This document shows positions 38,602 to 51,479 of a stretch of DNA of 64,000 nucleotides, one piece after another (the first letter of the stretch is position 1; every line of letters begins with the position of its first letter). The notes under the pieces were generated by a model. It was not told the DNA's origin and searched no databases. It saw only the letters and a program-made list of their open reading frames with translations. Source of the stretch: Helopsaltes ochotensis (lineage: Eukaryota > Chordata > Aves > Passeriformes > Locustellidae); assembly GCA_013400155.1 (NCBI GenBank), contig VXBM01000199.1, positions 62,001-126,000 of the forward strand, read 5' to 3'. The translations under genes and the position numbers were made by a program.

Positions 38602-41600
38602 TATATGGGAATTTAGGGAAGTCACTGAATATGTTACTTTTTCCTGATATAGGAGTCTTAGCTTCTCCTGCCAGTGTTTATATACCCAGGGACACATTTT
38701 CTATTTCACAACAATTCTGCACTTACCTGGTTTCAAGTATAACCCAGGCATTTCAGCTCAGAAAAATGGAATAGGTTAAAATTTTACTTATGCTGTAAAA
38801 ACTTGTAGTCATAACATTGTTTTTTATTATTGTTCTCAGACAGGAAAAATCCACAGACACACTTGCCTTCCTTGTAACTTCTGCAAGGCTTCAAATGGAG
38901 CTTGTAATATTCACTGAGACATTCCAAGAGCTCCCTGAAGTTCAAGCTTTCACATCTAATAACTCGAAAATTATAAAACCATTTGTAGTAAAGTTGTCTT
39001 GTTCTCCTGCTTTAATCAATGAACATCTCTTCTGTCATATGCATTTATGAGGACAATCATGGGGTCAGTTTCTACTTTGACCAGCTAATTTCCTACACAA
39101 AAGAATGTCAGGGACCACTACTAAAATGGTTCAAAAATTACATGTGAGACACAGTAATCCTGGAAAGCAAATATACTGTCTCCACAAGTTTTTCCCTCCG
39201 GTATATTTTAATGCCTAGCCTAAACAATTAATCAAGAATAAAACCAAATCTATCCTCCTCCCAACAAATATACAGAAATGTAAAAGTCCACTTGATAATG
39301 TTAATCTATTTTCTCTGCAATTGGCTTCTATCTAAAACCAAATTTATTTCAAAACCTAAAGCAGAAACAAAACTTTTTTCCTTTTTATGAGAAGAAAGCT
39401 CATCTAGTGATTCTAATTACACATACAAATACTTTTATCTACACAATATGATGCCAGTAGTAGTTGCTTTTAACTCAAGGCAAAAATGCTGACAGAAAAA
39501 TATCTATTTTCCCAGTAAAGGCTGGGGTGGGGAACAAAAATTAGATATTTAACACAGGATTTCTATCAGTTTGATGGCTTCATTAATAGAGAGAAAATAT
39601 AAACTAGTGGTCCTTTTAGTTCTGAATTTTAAAGTCAACACTTTTGTTGGTTCACAGTCAGCTACTTGCTTGTAGATGTTGAAAAATAGATGTCACAGTA
39701 GATGCAGGCTTTCTTCAGCTCTAGTAGGAAACCAGGAGGAGGATGATAGGAAATTCTTTGGCAGACACGGTAACGAGATTTACAGAGAAACTAAAAGCTA
39801 TTGCAGAAAAAAAAACAAAGAGAAAAAGTGACAGAGCAGACAGAAAATGAGATATTCTCTATAAGGCTCAGGCTAGGAACTGTGACTTAGAAGTGTCAGA
39901 AGTCTGTATCTGAATCAGAACAAGGTATCGGACTTCCAAAATCAAAACCTCAGAATATATAATTTGGGTCTTATTCATCTGAAAAACCTCCAGTTCACCT
40001 TTTTTACACTACAAAGGAGAAAAATTATAGCTAATTAGCAGAGATAAACAAATTGTAACATCAAAACAGCTGTGTATTGCTGTAGCAGATCAGAAGATGT
40101 GCTTGTGTCTTCAAATGCAATCTGGTTCTCCTTTCCAAATCAATTCATTTAACAAATATATTTTCTATTTCCCTACAAATCTTGCCAAGGTATTTTGAGG
40201 CATTTTATACAGTTTGTGAAAAAGGCCTACTTCCATGATCCAAATGAGCCAGCATTTTTAGATGTAATGATCTCTAAAGTTTGGACTGAAATCCTCAGAA
40301 TAAGGAATATTTGCTATTTTACAGACTGTTGCTTTGATCATCTTAGGGTTTGGTTTCTTTCTTGGTTTTGCTTTCCCTTTTAGTCCTACAAAACAACCTG
40401 TATGAGACCAAGTTTCCTGATCACAGGAAGTTCGTTTGAAGTCTTCCCCAAGACATCTGTACCCTTCCTAGAAGAGGTTTAAAGAGTACACAGTCTTAGT
40501 TTGTGTATTTCTGATCTTTAAAAATCTGAACCACACTTCTGTAGATATAAAGCAACAAGCAAACATCACTGAACCAAGTCATAGTTTTGCTGTATTCCTA
40601 GAATATTTAAAAATGGAAACATCTTCTGCAAGTATTCTGCCTATAAAACCCAGCAGATCAAGCTAACTCCCCGCAAAAAAAAATTATTTTTAATAACAAA
40701 AACCTGTTAAGTCCTGTTGTACTTCTCGTTTGGCTTTTAACAATTAAGTTGTAGGCAAATGACTTGTAAAGCTTTTGTTGCATACAACCATGAGTAGAAT
40801 AAAAGTCACTTTTAAGCAAAGCATGCATGATTCTAAGATTCAAAGCTTTAAAAAACACCAAGAAAATCTCAAAAGTTCAGTCGAGGTTATGGGAATATGC
40901 AGTCCTATGAAATGCATGATAGGCTTCCACATAGACTGCAACTTGCTTTGCAAAGCAGCTTTTCATTTCCTCTAAATTGGCCTCAGGCACTGGGAACCAT
41001 TCCTCTTGAAAATTGCTGTTGCAATGCAATTTCAGTTCCCATTCTCCCTCAGAGACTACATGGAATAACCCACAACAATTTTTCAGCAACAAGCATGCAC
41101 ACAGTTTTTTGCATGCATGTGTACACAGATATGCACAGTGGCTGTGCTAAATAAACACAGCAAAAAGGTAACTGTTATTTATGTCACACTTGAATTCAGT
41201 CAGCTGTAAGTTAGAGAAGCAGTATCAAGTATGTGAAAAAAAATTCAGTAATTTTTGCCATGAATTAAGAGTTTGACATGTTTGTTCACTCTTTTGTGAG
41301 GAAGGAGAAGAAATAAAAGAGGGAGACATGTGGCACTAAGACATCCCACCACTCACAGTAAGATTTTCATTTTTTTCTTACCTATTTTGTACGTACATAA
41401 AGCAGAGAAAGCAATTTAATTTGAGAGGCCAAGGTAAAGGTTTGCTTTAATTATCTACTGCAAAGCTTTTGAGTGTTAAACATATTCACAAACAAAGTAT
41501 ATAATGGATATTTAGCAAGGTCATATAATTCTGCAGCCAGAATAAAAATTAGCCTTGAAGAATAGTCTGAGGCCTGTAAACAAAGGAAAATAAATGTTTT

Positions 41601-43933
41601 ATTTTGAAGCGCCCATACATGACATAAATGATAGCTGGCTACAGTGACACTATGAATCTGATCATGATAGGCTAGGACTGTCATATTAATCAATGTAATC
41701 AGATATATTAGGACATGTTTACATTAGCATTTTAAAGGGTTTTGTTAAAAAAACTAAATTTCATCATCTCCTTCCAGTATACTTTATTTCATATTGCAGG
41801 ATAATCTGGTAGTGCTTGAACTATGCTCTCCTATACCAATGAGTAACAACCATTCAAACATAAAGTCCTGGCCTTGTGAAAAAAAATTATTTTGCTGTAA
41901 TGTTTTTAAATGAACCTTTGCAGAAATTGACCAGTGCCTCATAATGTTCCTGTTCCCAGGGTTTCGGTAGTGTATTAACAGTAGTTATCGTTGTACCTTC
42001 AACTACACCTAGAAGGTGACCCACAGTACAAAGAGTAGCTGCTATTACATTTCAAGGCTGAAAAAAGCATATTGGATCTCTCCCTCTCCCAAAAACACGT
42101 TTTTTCTGATTTGATGTTCATGGTGCAGTCACTTCAGAGGTAATTACAGTGGACTGAAATTGGCTAATTTGTACTCTTGCAGTACAGACAGAAAACATAA
42201 ACTTGTATAAAGAAGCTTTAACATGGCAGCACAAAGACTGATATAGACATACTTTCTCTACCATTAAGCCAGAAATGCAATGTAAAAGGTTGCTACTGTA
42301 AAAAGTGAAAAAACAAGTTTTCTCACTATTCTTTTGTGGTTTCCTGTCCTCTATGAGGATTAAGGATTAGATTTGTGCCTCTGTGAGCACTAAGGATTCA
42401 AAAGCACATAATACATAATCCAATCTAAAACATGTCCAGAGCTCTAACAACCTCTTTCTTACTTCTTCCTGATTTTGCAGGTATTTTTTGCCACTGACAC
42501 TGTACCTATTGTTAAATATTATCATCAGAAGAAGAGTTTGTTTAATATTCTTTTAAATAATCATGGTTCTCAGTAATTCCTTTTCTTTATTTTAGAGCTT
42601 TTCTTTAAATAAAGTTTAATTTCTTCTATCATCTTTACTATTGCAAGCATGTAATTTATTACAACATGACTAAAGTAGTAAAAGCAGGTTCCTGTAAAGA
42701 CTTTTAAAAGCAAAAGTAAACAGAACTTTTCCTTTTATGCTGTATTTTGCATAGATTCTATATAAGATTATTTGCCTGGTATCATTCATCCTTTCTAAAA
42801 TGTGTTTAAAAAACAGAAAAATCCCTATAACACTGTACAGTGGTGGCTTCTTAATGTATGTATTTGCAGCACAAGAAAGATCTGGTTGATGAAAGCATTC
42901 CTTTAAGTTACTACATGACTTTTGAAAAGGACTTTTAACAGTATTTGAATCAAGAATCTCAAACCCAGAGATGGATTCTTATACATCAGAAATAGCAAAA
43001 TGCATATTTTCCTTCCCAGCCCTTCAGCCATAAACAGAACTATAAAATCTCTGACATGATTTCAGAATGCTCCACTATAAAGGGCCTTTTTTTAAGCATG
43101 CCTTTGTATTAAGGCAGACTACAACAGCTCTATAGGAGTCCTGGGATTTGGGAAGCAGCATTTTAACAGCATGTTGCCCGTATTCTCATGCTGTGAACAT
43201 GTACATAGCAGCTCCATGAAAGTCCCAGGACTGCTGGTGTAGCATCTGTTCACTACCAACAAAGACTTGGATATTACACAAGAGCCTGTTTTCTGTTCAT
43301 TGGCTGCCTTTTTACAAACACTGTACTTCTTTTGCAACACGAGAATACTTTATCTGTGTTTTTGCATGTTAACAAACAAGCACACTCATTAAGAATATAT
43401 ATCTTTATTATATTAGCAGACATTTATCAGACTAGAGGTAAATTTATCAGGCTACATTTATCTCAGGATAAATAAGGACTCCTTGGGCTTAAGTGTTATC
43501 CATATGCAAAAACATGTAGATGCTTCCAAAGATGTTAACAAGAAGTCACAACCTTGGAACAAAATGCCTTTCATTTAGCGAAACTGAGCTTCTAATGCCC
43601 CTCTTCTCGAAGTGGTAATTATGTGTCAATTCACAATTCAAAACTTATACTGACCTGGACATTTATCATCTCAGACCTTGCCTAGTGATGAAGGGTGTGT
43701 ATCTCTTGATTTCACCTAGAGATTCAGATTTTGGCTTTTGCAGTTATCAGAGATGTAGATCCCCTGTTTCAGTGGGGATTCACAAGAAATAATTTTAACA
43801 AAAATCGTGCTACTTCAGCTGCGTGCATCATTTGCTCTGAATAATTTAGTTTTATTTTTGTTTGGATGCACTTTATCAATTAAGCTCACTTAATGAGTTG
43901 TTTCAGGCAGGTGCACAGTCTGCTGATTACATT
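38602..43933. other. Noncoding stretch, no gene seen
   Basis: I recognise no gene, RNA or repeat family here. Open frames are up to about 85 codons (40897-41154) and overlap frames on the other strand. A short purine-rich patch lies near 41300-41330. Confidence 0.55.
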
Positions 43934-44746
43934 TGTTATGGTCCGATTAGTGAGAGATGCCTCTGCTCAAATCAGGGTGCAAACGACACCATATGCCTGA
44001 AGTCAATAATACGGATTTTATTTACACAGATGTGAGGTGAAGAGATAGAAAGAAATAGAAGTGGGGGGTATGTGTGTATGTGTGTGTGTGAGAGAGAGAG
44101 AAAGGGAGAGAGAGAAGAGATCAAGTAGAAGACAGTCACCATCCATGGATCCAGCAGCATCCCATTGGTCCTTCTTTATTCTGAACTTCTCACTGGTGGA
44201 GTCCTGAGGTCATTCAAAACTTTTCTCTATTTATACATCTGCCCCTGCTGGAATAACATTTTATCCAGTCCAAGCTAGTTTCAGCACAGTTGCTGAGTTG
44301 GCTTTCTTGTCCATTTTCAGTGATACATTGCTCTCTCCCAGTTTTGTTAACCTCTCCTTAGGTCTGAAATAACACCCAGACAATAGTACTACCTTTATCT
44401 TATCTCAAAGTCCTGTTATGAGGGCTTCTTTTACAGTCCAATCTCCAGGTACCCAGCAGATCTGGCCAGGCCTGGAGTTCACACTATCCTGTCACTCCCT
44501 TCTGTGCTTATCACCTGACAAAGCCCTTCTGTGGCCTTTAGGGTTTTTGAGACAGGCAACTGAACCCCCCACAGCATTGCAAAACCTCTAGATCTCTTCT
44601 TAGGTCTCTTCTGAGAAAGAACAATCTGGACCAAGCTGATCAAACATATGGCTTGAGCACGGCAGCATATGCCAGGACCAACTCCAGACAGAGGGTATGG
44701 ATGCAGACAGGACAAGTCTTTCTCTTCTTAGGAGAGTCTCACAACA
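43934..44746 (-). mobile_element. Solo ERV LTR, minus strand, near complete
   Basis: The plus-strand edges are TGTTATGG at 43934 and CACAACA at 44746. In element orientation it therefore begins TGTTGTGAGAC and ends CCATAACA, with short inverted TGTT...AACA termini. The minus strand carries a TATA box (TATAAATA, plus 44228-44235) and an AATAAA signal about 50 bases further on (plus 44175-44180), with another AATAAA at plus 44017-44022. The U3-TATA-R order supports minus orientation. A TG/GA microsatellite (about 44070-44120) has grown inside it. Flanking bases CATT and CTTT agree in three of four positions, so a target duplication is possible but unproven. No internal viral region adjoins, so it is a solo LTR of about 813 bases without genes. 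Confidence 0.82.
44228..44235 (-). promoter_or_regulatory. LTR TATA box
   Basis: On the minus strand this reads TATAAATA, upstream of an AATAAA signal at plus 44175-44180. The spacing fits the core promoter and R-region arrangement of a retroviral LTR. Activity cannot be judged from sequence. Confidence 0.6.
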
Positions 44747-45999
44747 CTTTTTAATAGTTCTCAATTATTTTTTAATGACATGAAGGAAAAGTGGGTGTTT
44801 AGTTATATTCTTCCCCCCACCCCCAGATACATAGACATATAAGAAAAATCTTCTGAGGCTTTAAAAAAAATAAACATCTGCACAGCCCTATAAACACGGT
44901 GCTCACAAGCATATGCATACACATATGCACATCCAGAGACAGATGTTTCTCTCCAGCATTGTAAACACCAGAATGGTGGAATGGCACAGGTAGGGTGAAT
45001 TGTTTCATTTTCTTTCTCTTTCATATAAATTCTGGTTGCTGCAGACCTCAGTGGAAGACAGCAAGGAAGCTAATTCAGAAACATTTGTCACAGGCAACCT
45101 GCCTGAGTGTTCTCCAACTAGGAGACAATCAGGTTAAAGGATCCTGTACATTCATACTGAGGCTATTGAGTGCAATTGTTCATGGATTTCAAGAAATCAG
45201 ATTACCCATAATCCGATAGTAACATTTGACATGCTACACATTATTAAGAAGTCACTGTAAAATTGTTATGCAAATTATAGATTTACAAAGAAGAGTGGAA
45301 AGAATAGGATAACCAGAGAATTGCATGGTGTTATGAGGTAGCTGTGCTACTGTTTCTAATTACATACCAGTATAGCTTTTGAATGGGATTATATTTCTGA
45401 ATAGGAACTCTAGCAATTCCACTGGACATCATTAAACCAATAGTAGGTTCCATGTACAAGCCTTTGTAAAAATTCCAAAATCCCATTGCGCTTTCATGCT
45501 TCCTTTTTTTCACATGAAAGATATTTACCAGCCATTTTGTGTAGTACTGTAGTGAATAGCGAATAGAACAGAAGAAAGATAATGCACTCTAGGATGTACA
45601 CTGAGGCAGTGTTTCAAAAGAGTAACATTGTTAAATAATTGTTAAAAAGCTGACTAGTTTAATGTCATCACTTAATTTTCACACACTTCCTTCTGTTTTG
45701 CTCATCCTCTGATATTGCTCAAGTAATGGGATTTTCTTATATTAAACTTCTATCATATGTGAACCCTGCACTTCTCTTCAATTCCATACTCACAGTGTTT
45801 TGTGTAAAAATTATAACATTACATGGTGTGAAATATGTGCAGGCTTACATCTGTTCTTTTGAAAAGCAAACCAGGTAACCTGTTTGCTGATGTTCTTGCT
45901 GTTGCAGTCTGATTTGGATCAATGACATGACAAGAAGCTGTTAAAAAACCAAATTTAATTCTTAAACTAAATGCATTTCTTGGTGTTTAATTGAAGGCG

Positions 46000-46250
46000 T
46001 TACCCTTTTCCATTGCTGGAGCCCAAAGGAAGCGACTGCCACTAAGTCCAGCACCCTTTGGTCCTGCAGTGATGCAGGGCTGGTTGCCACTGCAACAACC
46101 ACCCCTACCCGTGGTGCATCCCTGCCCAGATGCTGCATCCTCTTGGGATGGTGTCCCTGCCCACACCCAATGCAGCTGTGCACCTCAGCTGCTGCTGTTG
46201 CCATGTGGACTGGAAGAAGGAAAAAAGAAAAGAGAAAAAAAACCAAAACC
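46000..46250. other. GC-rich block with A-rich tail
   Basis: About 210 bases rich in C, G and CA/TG dinucleotides ('ccctgcccagatgctgcatc', 'cagctgctgctgttgccatg') end abruptly in a roughly 40-base A/G-rich tail (46208-46250, 'aagaaaagagaaaaaaaacc'). The layout resembles a retroposed sequence with a degraded poly(A) tail on the plus strand. Both strands are open over 89-94 codons, which follows from composition. I cannot identify a parent gene or a target duplication, so this may equally be unique GC-rich DNA beside a low-complexity tract. Confidence 0.35.
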
Positions 46251-46399
46251 CAGGCCTCATTAAAACATTAAAATCCAGAGTCTCTCAAGTTGCCATTTTA
46301 TTTTCTGCAAGGCACGTGCTGTCTGTCATGATGACCCTGACATTCAATTTTATCATTTCCCCTTGGGTAAGAGAATTTGCAAGGGCATATTCTCTTTAA

Positions 46400-46620
46400 G
46401 TTCAACATCTTCCATTGCAAATGCGATTTGTCTTCAAAAGCAGCAGCAGCAAATCAAATTCTCTGTCTCATCACAGCTGTTTGTGTGCATTTACAGGATT
46501 ATTGATTTGGAAATCTAACATCTGAAAATGCAAAACTAGCCAATTAAGCTTAGGAAAGGCTTTACACATCAGCTGATCTCCCCTGCTGCATCCAGGCTAA
46601 TGGTACATACCCACATGACA
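46400..46620. other. Candidate conserved noncoding element
   Basis: A stretch without repeats or homopolymers, with 'gccaattaagctta', 'ggattattgatttgg', a CAGCTG E-box at about 46571 and 'gcaaatgcgatttg'. Its balanced texture stands out from the surrounding AT-rich DNA and resembles conserved enhancers. This is pattern judgement only. Confidence 0.2.
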
Positions 46621-47831
46621 GTGAACTACTCTGGAAAATGAGAAATGCCTGTGATCAGTAATAATGCCATTACCCAACATTTAAAAAATACAGTCTTTCT
46701 GATCTGACCAGGCTTCTACAGGAATTGGTGGTAATTTTAAAATTTATTTCTGTGGTACAAAGTTGAACACCATCTCTTCTGTTTATTAGTCCATCACTCC
46801 TTAAAATCAACATCTAGAAAGAGATAACAGTTTATATTAGACCAAATAGTGCCGTCAGAAAAAGGGAAAGATAAAGCTTTAGGGCACACAAGCCCTTTCT
46901 CAAGCCTAATATGAGTCAAGCACACACTGCAAAGGATTACTCTGGCTACATTCAGCTAAGGGGGAAAAAATATTTCCAAAACTAAACTTCCAGGAGCTTA
47001 CTTTGCTTGCTAATATGTATAATATTACAGGATAAGTAAAATTCTGACCTAAATTATGGATGGTTTTGATAGTACACTAGGATTTTCTTCCTATCTTAAA
47101 TACTTGAAATTCATCACCATTTTTTGTGTATTATTCACAGCTCAATATGTTGGAAGTAGCAACTATTTTCAGAATAATCATGCATATAGGCACTTTACCT
47201 TTCTTACTTCCTAGTTTCTTACAGTTATTCTTAATATCTCCAAGCTTATTAATATAATTTAACGATCTCCAGAGCAATTATTACCCACTTTAATGTTTGC
47301 TCTGTATCAGGCTTGAAAAAAGGCTTGAGAGCTTCATCCATCTGTTCTTTTCAAATTATGTCATGTTGCCCAACTTATAACCTTGGCTAGTGCAGCCACT
47401 AAAGTGCTATTAATTTTGATATGTTCTTTATAGTAAAAAAACATGTTCCATGTGCAGTAGAGAATCTATTATTCAATCAGAAAGGGAGGGTATGCTCCCT
47501 CTATTTACATCCTGCTAACATTTAATAAAAGCAGTAAAAGAAAAGAAGAGTCATTCTGAGATAAATATAAATTATTTTTATTGCTGTGGATTTTTATTTC
47601 AGATCCGTTCTCGTGATTGCCAATACAACTTTAGGGAATATTTTTCAAACTCAAACAATGTTTTCTATTCAGTTATGATCATAAACACACTAAAAATCAG
47701 CATAATATGCAAAAAATGTCATTTATACACAAACAAAATTGAGTGTATTTTGATAAATCATTCTTAATAGGATATTTAATAAGACAATTCTTAGCAAGTA
47801 TTTCTTATTACTAGTAGGTATTTCCAAGGCG

Positions 47832-48610
47832 GAATCAAAGAATGGCAGAATCTTCTGACGTGGAAGGGGCCCACTAGAATCATTAAAGTCCAGCTCCTGG
47901 CCCTGCACAGGACAGCTCAAGAATCCCACCAGGTGCCTGACAGCATTGTCCAAGTGCTTCTTGAACTCTGTCAGGCTTGGTGCTGTGACCACTTCCCTGG
48001 GAAGCCTGTTCCAATGCCCAACCACCCTCTGGTTGAAGAATCTTTTCCTGACCTCTAGCCTAAATCTCCCCTGATGAAATTTCATGTAATTCCCTGAGGT
48101 CTCTGTCACCCCAGAGAAGAGATCAGTCTCCCCGTCCTCTTCCCCTCATGAGAAAGTTCCAGAATGCAATGAGGTCTCCCCTCAGTTTCCTCTTCTCCAG
48201 GCTGAACAGACCAAGTGACCTCAACTGTTTCCATCCAGACCTTTCTCCATCCTCATGTCTCTCCTATCAATGGTCTCTATTAGCTTTATTTTTTTTTTTT
48301 TTAAGATATATTTGGGCAGGATGCAAAACTGCACTTGCGGTGAGGTCGCCCCAGTGCAGAGCAGAGTGGGACAATCCCCTCCCTTGCCCAGGTGGAGATG
48401 CTGTGTCGGATGCCCCCCAGGACAGGGTTGGCCCTCCTGGCTGCCAGGGCACTGCTGATTCAGATTTAACTTGCCATCAACCAGGACCCCCAGGTCCTTT
48501 CTGTGGCATTGCTTTTGATCCTCTCACATCCTAGTCTGTCTGTCCATCTAGGGCTGGGCAGTCTCAGGTGCAGAATCCAGCACTTGCTCCTGTTGAGCTT
48601 CATCTGGTTA
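47832..48610 (-). mobile_element. CR1 LINE of a second subfamily
   Basis: The 3' end is the plus-strand 'gaatcaaagaatggcagaat' near 47832. A minus-strand frame (47723-48109) encodes the C-terminal part of CR1 ORF2, including FNQRVVGHWNRLPREVV followed by a PSL...F..LD pattern, a layout seen at the end of many CR1 open frames in bird genomes. That frame stays open through the element's 3' end into flanking DNA. Further upstream in element orientation the sequence continues in CR1 order to 'ctcctgttgagcttcatct' at about 48603. A 16-base T run at 48287-48302 interrupts it. It differs clearly from the copies at 15.7 and 37.7 kb, so it represents another CR1 subfamily, perhaps CR1-J-like. It is 5'-truncated and inactive. 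Confidence 0.92.
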
Positions 48611-48689
48611 GTATCAACAAGAAAGGTGTGATATTATCCATTCTGTATTATGTAGAAATTGAGTTACTTATTTCCAGTTTGCATTGTGC

Positions 48690-49000
48690 AACACCAGGTG
48701 CCCACCAAAATTACTCTGTCACTCCTCTCCTCAGTGGTCAGGGAACAGAACAGAGAGCAAAAGGCTCATGATTTGAGGTAAGAACAGGAAGCAATCACTC
48801 ACCAATTATCATCAGAGGCAAAATAGACTCGACATAGGGAGCTTAGTTTAATTTATTATCAATCAAATAATGAGAAAAAAGTAAAATATTTTATAACACC
48901 TTCCTTCCGCCTCCTTTTCTCCCTAGGCTCAAATTCACTCCCGATTTTGCTACCTCCATCTGCAGAGGCACAGAGGAACAGGGAAATGGGGGTTTTGAAT
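48690..49000 (-). mobile_element. Truncated avian ERV LTR, minus strand
   Basis: Plus-strand segments in order are 'caccaggtgcccaccaaaa', 'tctgtcactcctctcctcag', 'ctcatgatttgaggtaagaa', 'cactcaccaattatcatcag', 'agtttaatttattatcaat', 'ctcaaattcactcccgattt' and 'gaaatgggggtt'. This order matches the 3' half of a bird LTR family that I recognise but cannot name with confidence. The AATAAA signal lies on the minus strand (plus about 48852-48857). Similarity stops near 49000, so the U3/promoter part is missing. It starts about 80 bases beyond the CR1 copy at 47832-48610. Confidence 0.65.
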
Positions 49001-51298
49001 TTTGAGTCTTCTTGAAAGAGTTTTCGTCTCCAAGCTCTATTTTTTAAAACACATGCATATCTATGTATATAAAAAGATCATTATAATAAAATATCTTACC
49101 ACTCAAGTAGAGACTCTGTGTTCCCAGGCCTGGAAGCAACTACCCACCAAAGTACACCATTGTGAAAGGATTCCCTGAGAAAATGAAAAGGAAGGACTGT
49201 GAAGTGAAAATCTCCAGAAACTGGATTGTATAGCACTTTATATCCAAGGCATCAGGTACACCCTGGAGCACTGTACTACACTAAATCAACTTACATCTTA
49301 AGCATCTCTAGGAAACCCTAAGAAGAGGAGCTCTGAGGAGCTCAGCCAGAACAGTAATTTGTAATATCCTCAAAATAATTCCTGATACAGAATTGTAGAA
49401 CTGTCAAATAATGCAGTCTTTCAGCAAAATATGATTTTTCTTACAGCTCTTGATGCATGTAATTATCTAGGGTATTAGCTGCCTTCTATGACAGAAGGTG
49501 CACCTAACAAGGATGGGTTGCATTAACCGCAGACAAAATTTCGTTTGCCTCCCAGGCACGAACAGGGTTTTGTTGCTGGCTTTTAAAAAATTTATTCTTT
49601 TGAAGACACGCCCAATAAAAAGTCAAATTTTAAAAGTTATATAAATTTGTTGCAGTAAGATTGGATTCACTGATAGCAATGGATTCAAAGTACGGAAACA
49701 GAAGCAGAAGTCTACCAGTGTGCGTCACTGTTCCGAGGAGCAGGAATCTCGGTGTGGCCACTGTTCATGGCAGTAGCTCTGCAATGACACTGCATCACCC
49801 TTTGTTCAGGCTGAGGCGTCACGCAGTTCTTGGACACTGAAAGAAAACTGTGCAAAGGACTTGTCAGTCCTCTCTAGTGTCCTCCATCTCTTAAAGAAGA
49901 CTAAAACCATAGGTACTTTTTCACTTTACTCTGGTTCCTGATAACTAGAAAACATAAAAAACTGTCAGAAATATTAGTTGCTGGTTTGGTTGTTTTTTGT
50001 TTTTTGTTTTTTCCTTACACAGATCTGAAATGTAATGTTCTTAAAAAATAAAATTTGGAGAAATAATTTATTTCAATATTAACTTGTCATACCTGAATTA
50101 AAATTTCTTTCTAGCACAAGCATATGACAGTTTTAACACTTAAAAATAAAGGGTACATTTCTTAAATACTGAAAAAAATAGAATTTCCTTATTTATTCAA
50201 AAGTATGACAGGAAAACTTACATCTTGTAAAATGATCTGCAAGACACAATTGAGTGCAAAATAATATCATTACATTTGATAGGTCAGTTCACAATTCACC
50301 TTTCTTTGAATCTTTCAATATCACTCTTCATTCATTTTCTTACTTGGCGTAATATATAGGCAAAATACTCAGATAGTAGAAAGCAATATTCTTTAAAAAC
50401 TTTTAAAACTTCAATACTATACCAACAGCTAAGCTAAAACTTAAATTAAAACATAGTTAAATTAAAATATTCATCTTCCCTGGCATAAGACGGTCAATTG
50501 TAATTCAACTCTTAAAACCAACTTTTGCAATCAATATAGTGGATGAAGACAAGACAGAGTGATAGCAGGACATTTTGCCATAATTTCCAACTCAGTGACC
50601 TCGTGTTAGAAGTTTTTATAATGTGGTATGGATTCATTGGTCTCTCAGTTTGCAATCTATCTGTTAGCCTATGACAGGTCACAATCTCATATCAGGAAAA
50701 ATCACAAGCTGAAAGATATTGGTAATAACCAAAGGCTCAGTGTCTTCAAATCATGTATTTCAAATGAAAGATTTTTTTATATAGTCAAGAACTAAAGTTT
50801 TTTCAAAGTTTTCTTTGGAGAGGCAGTGCTGTGGTGGGAAAAAAAGAGTTGTTATAGAATGCCCATTAGCACATAATACAATGTGTTTTGTTAGGTTTAC
50901 TTTAAATGAAATTCACTACTTTTATAGCCTCAAATATTATTTTTATTTTCCTGCTAAACATTAACACATTTTTGGGGGAGTTGATGTCTGTTTTCCTTCC
51001 ATAATTAATTCACAACCAGTGGTAGTCTTTCCTGCTTTAATCTTTGTTGGCTGAAAGGCTTGATTACTGAAAACCATCAAGATTTTCCCACTTGGAGAAC
51101 AAGAGCAACAGAGAATACTTTCTCATTGTCTGGATCACATTAATTCATCATCACCCTAAGAGCAGAAAATATCCAGAGATGTCAGTTCGTTTCCAACACC
51201 AGTTCCCCAGCAGTTCCAGTCACCCAGTTATGTGAAGATTTGACATCTTTCCTAGGATAATAAGGACTTTTCATATTTGCAGTGGCATAGTCCCATTG
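49001..51298. other. Noncoding stretch, no gene seen
   Basis: AT-rich unique DNA without recognisable exon or repeat. It includes a T-rich (GTTTTTT)n patch near 49990-50012 and very AT-rich sequence at 50.3-50.5 kb. Confidence 0.55.
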
Positions 51299-51376
51299 TT
51301 AATATTTCCAGACATTAATATTTCCAGATGTTAATATTTCCAGATGTTAATATTTCCAGATGTTATATTTCCAGCC
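51299..51376. repeat. 16-bp tandem repeat, about 4.9 copies
   Basis: The unit TTAATATTTCCAGATG repeats with period 16 at 51299, 51315, 51331 and 51347. The first copy ends in ACA instead of ATG, and a shortened fifth copy begins at 51363. It is a small minisatellite and probably length-variable. Confidence 0.95.
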
Positions 51377-51479
51377 TGGACTTTTTATTTGCAGTACTTG
51401 TGTCTTGTTTCAAGTAGTAGAACTGAATATTTTTGCAAGTGCAAAAAGCAAAAGATAAAGATGGTGACACTAGGACATA

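Larger units (their letters stand above)
44747..47831. other. Noncoding stretch with one GC-rich block
   Basis: No gene is recognisable. It contains an unclassified GC-rich block at about 46000-46250 and a candidate conserved stretch at about 46400-46620. The rest is AT-rich unique DNA. Confidence 0.55.

Noticed and set aside
45962..46263. Open frames of 90 and 94 codons on opposite strands
   Set aside because: Both strands are open because the block is GC-rich with few stop triplets. No motif or homology was recognised.
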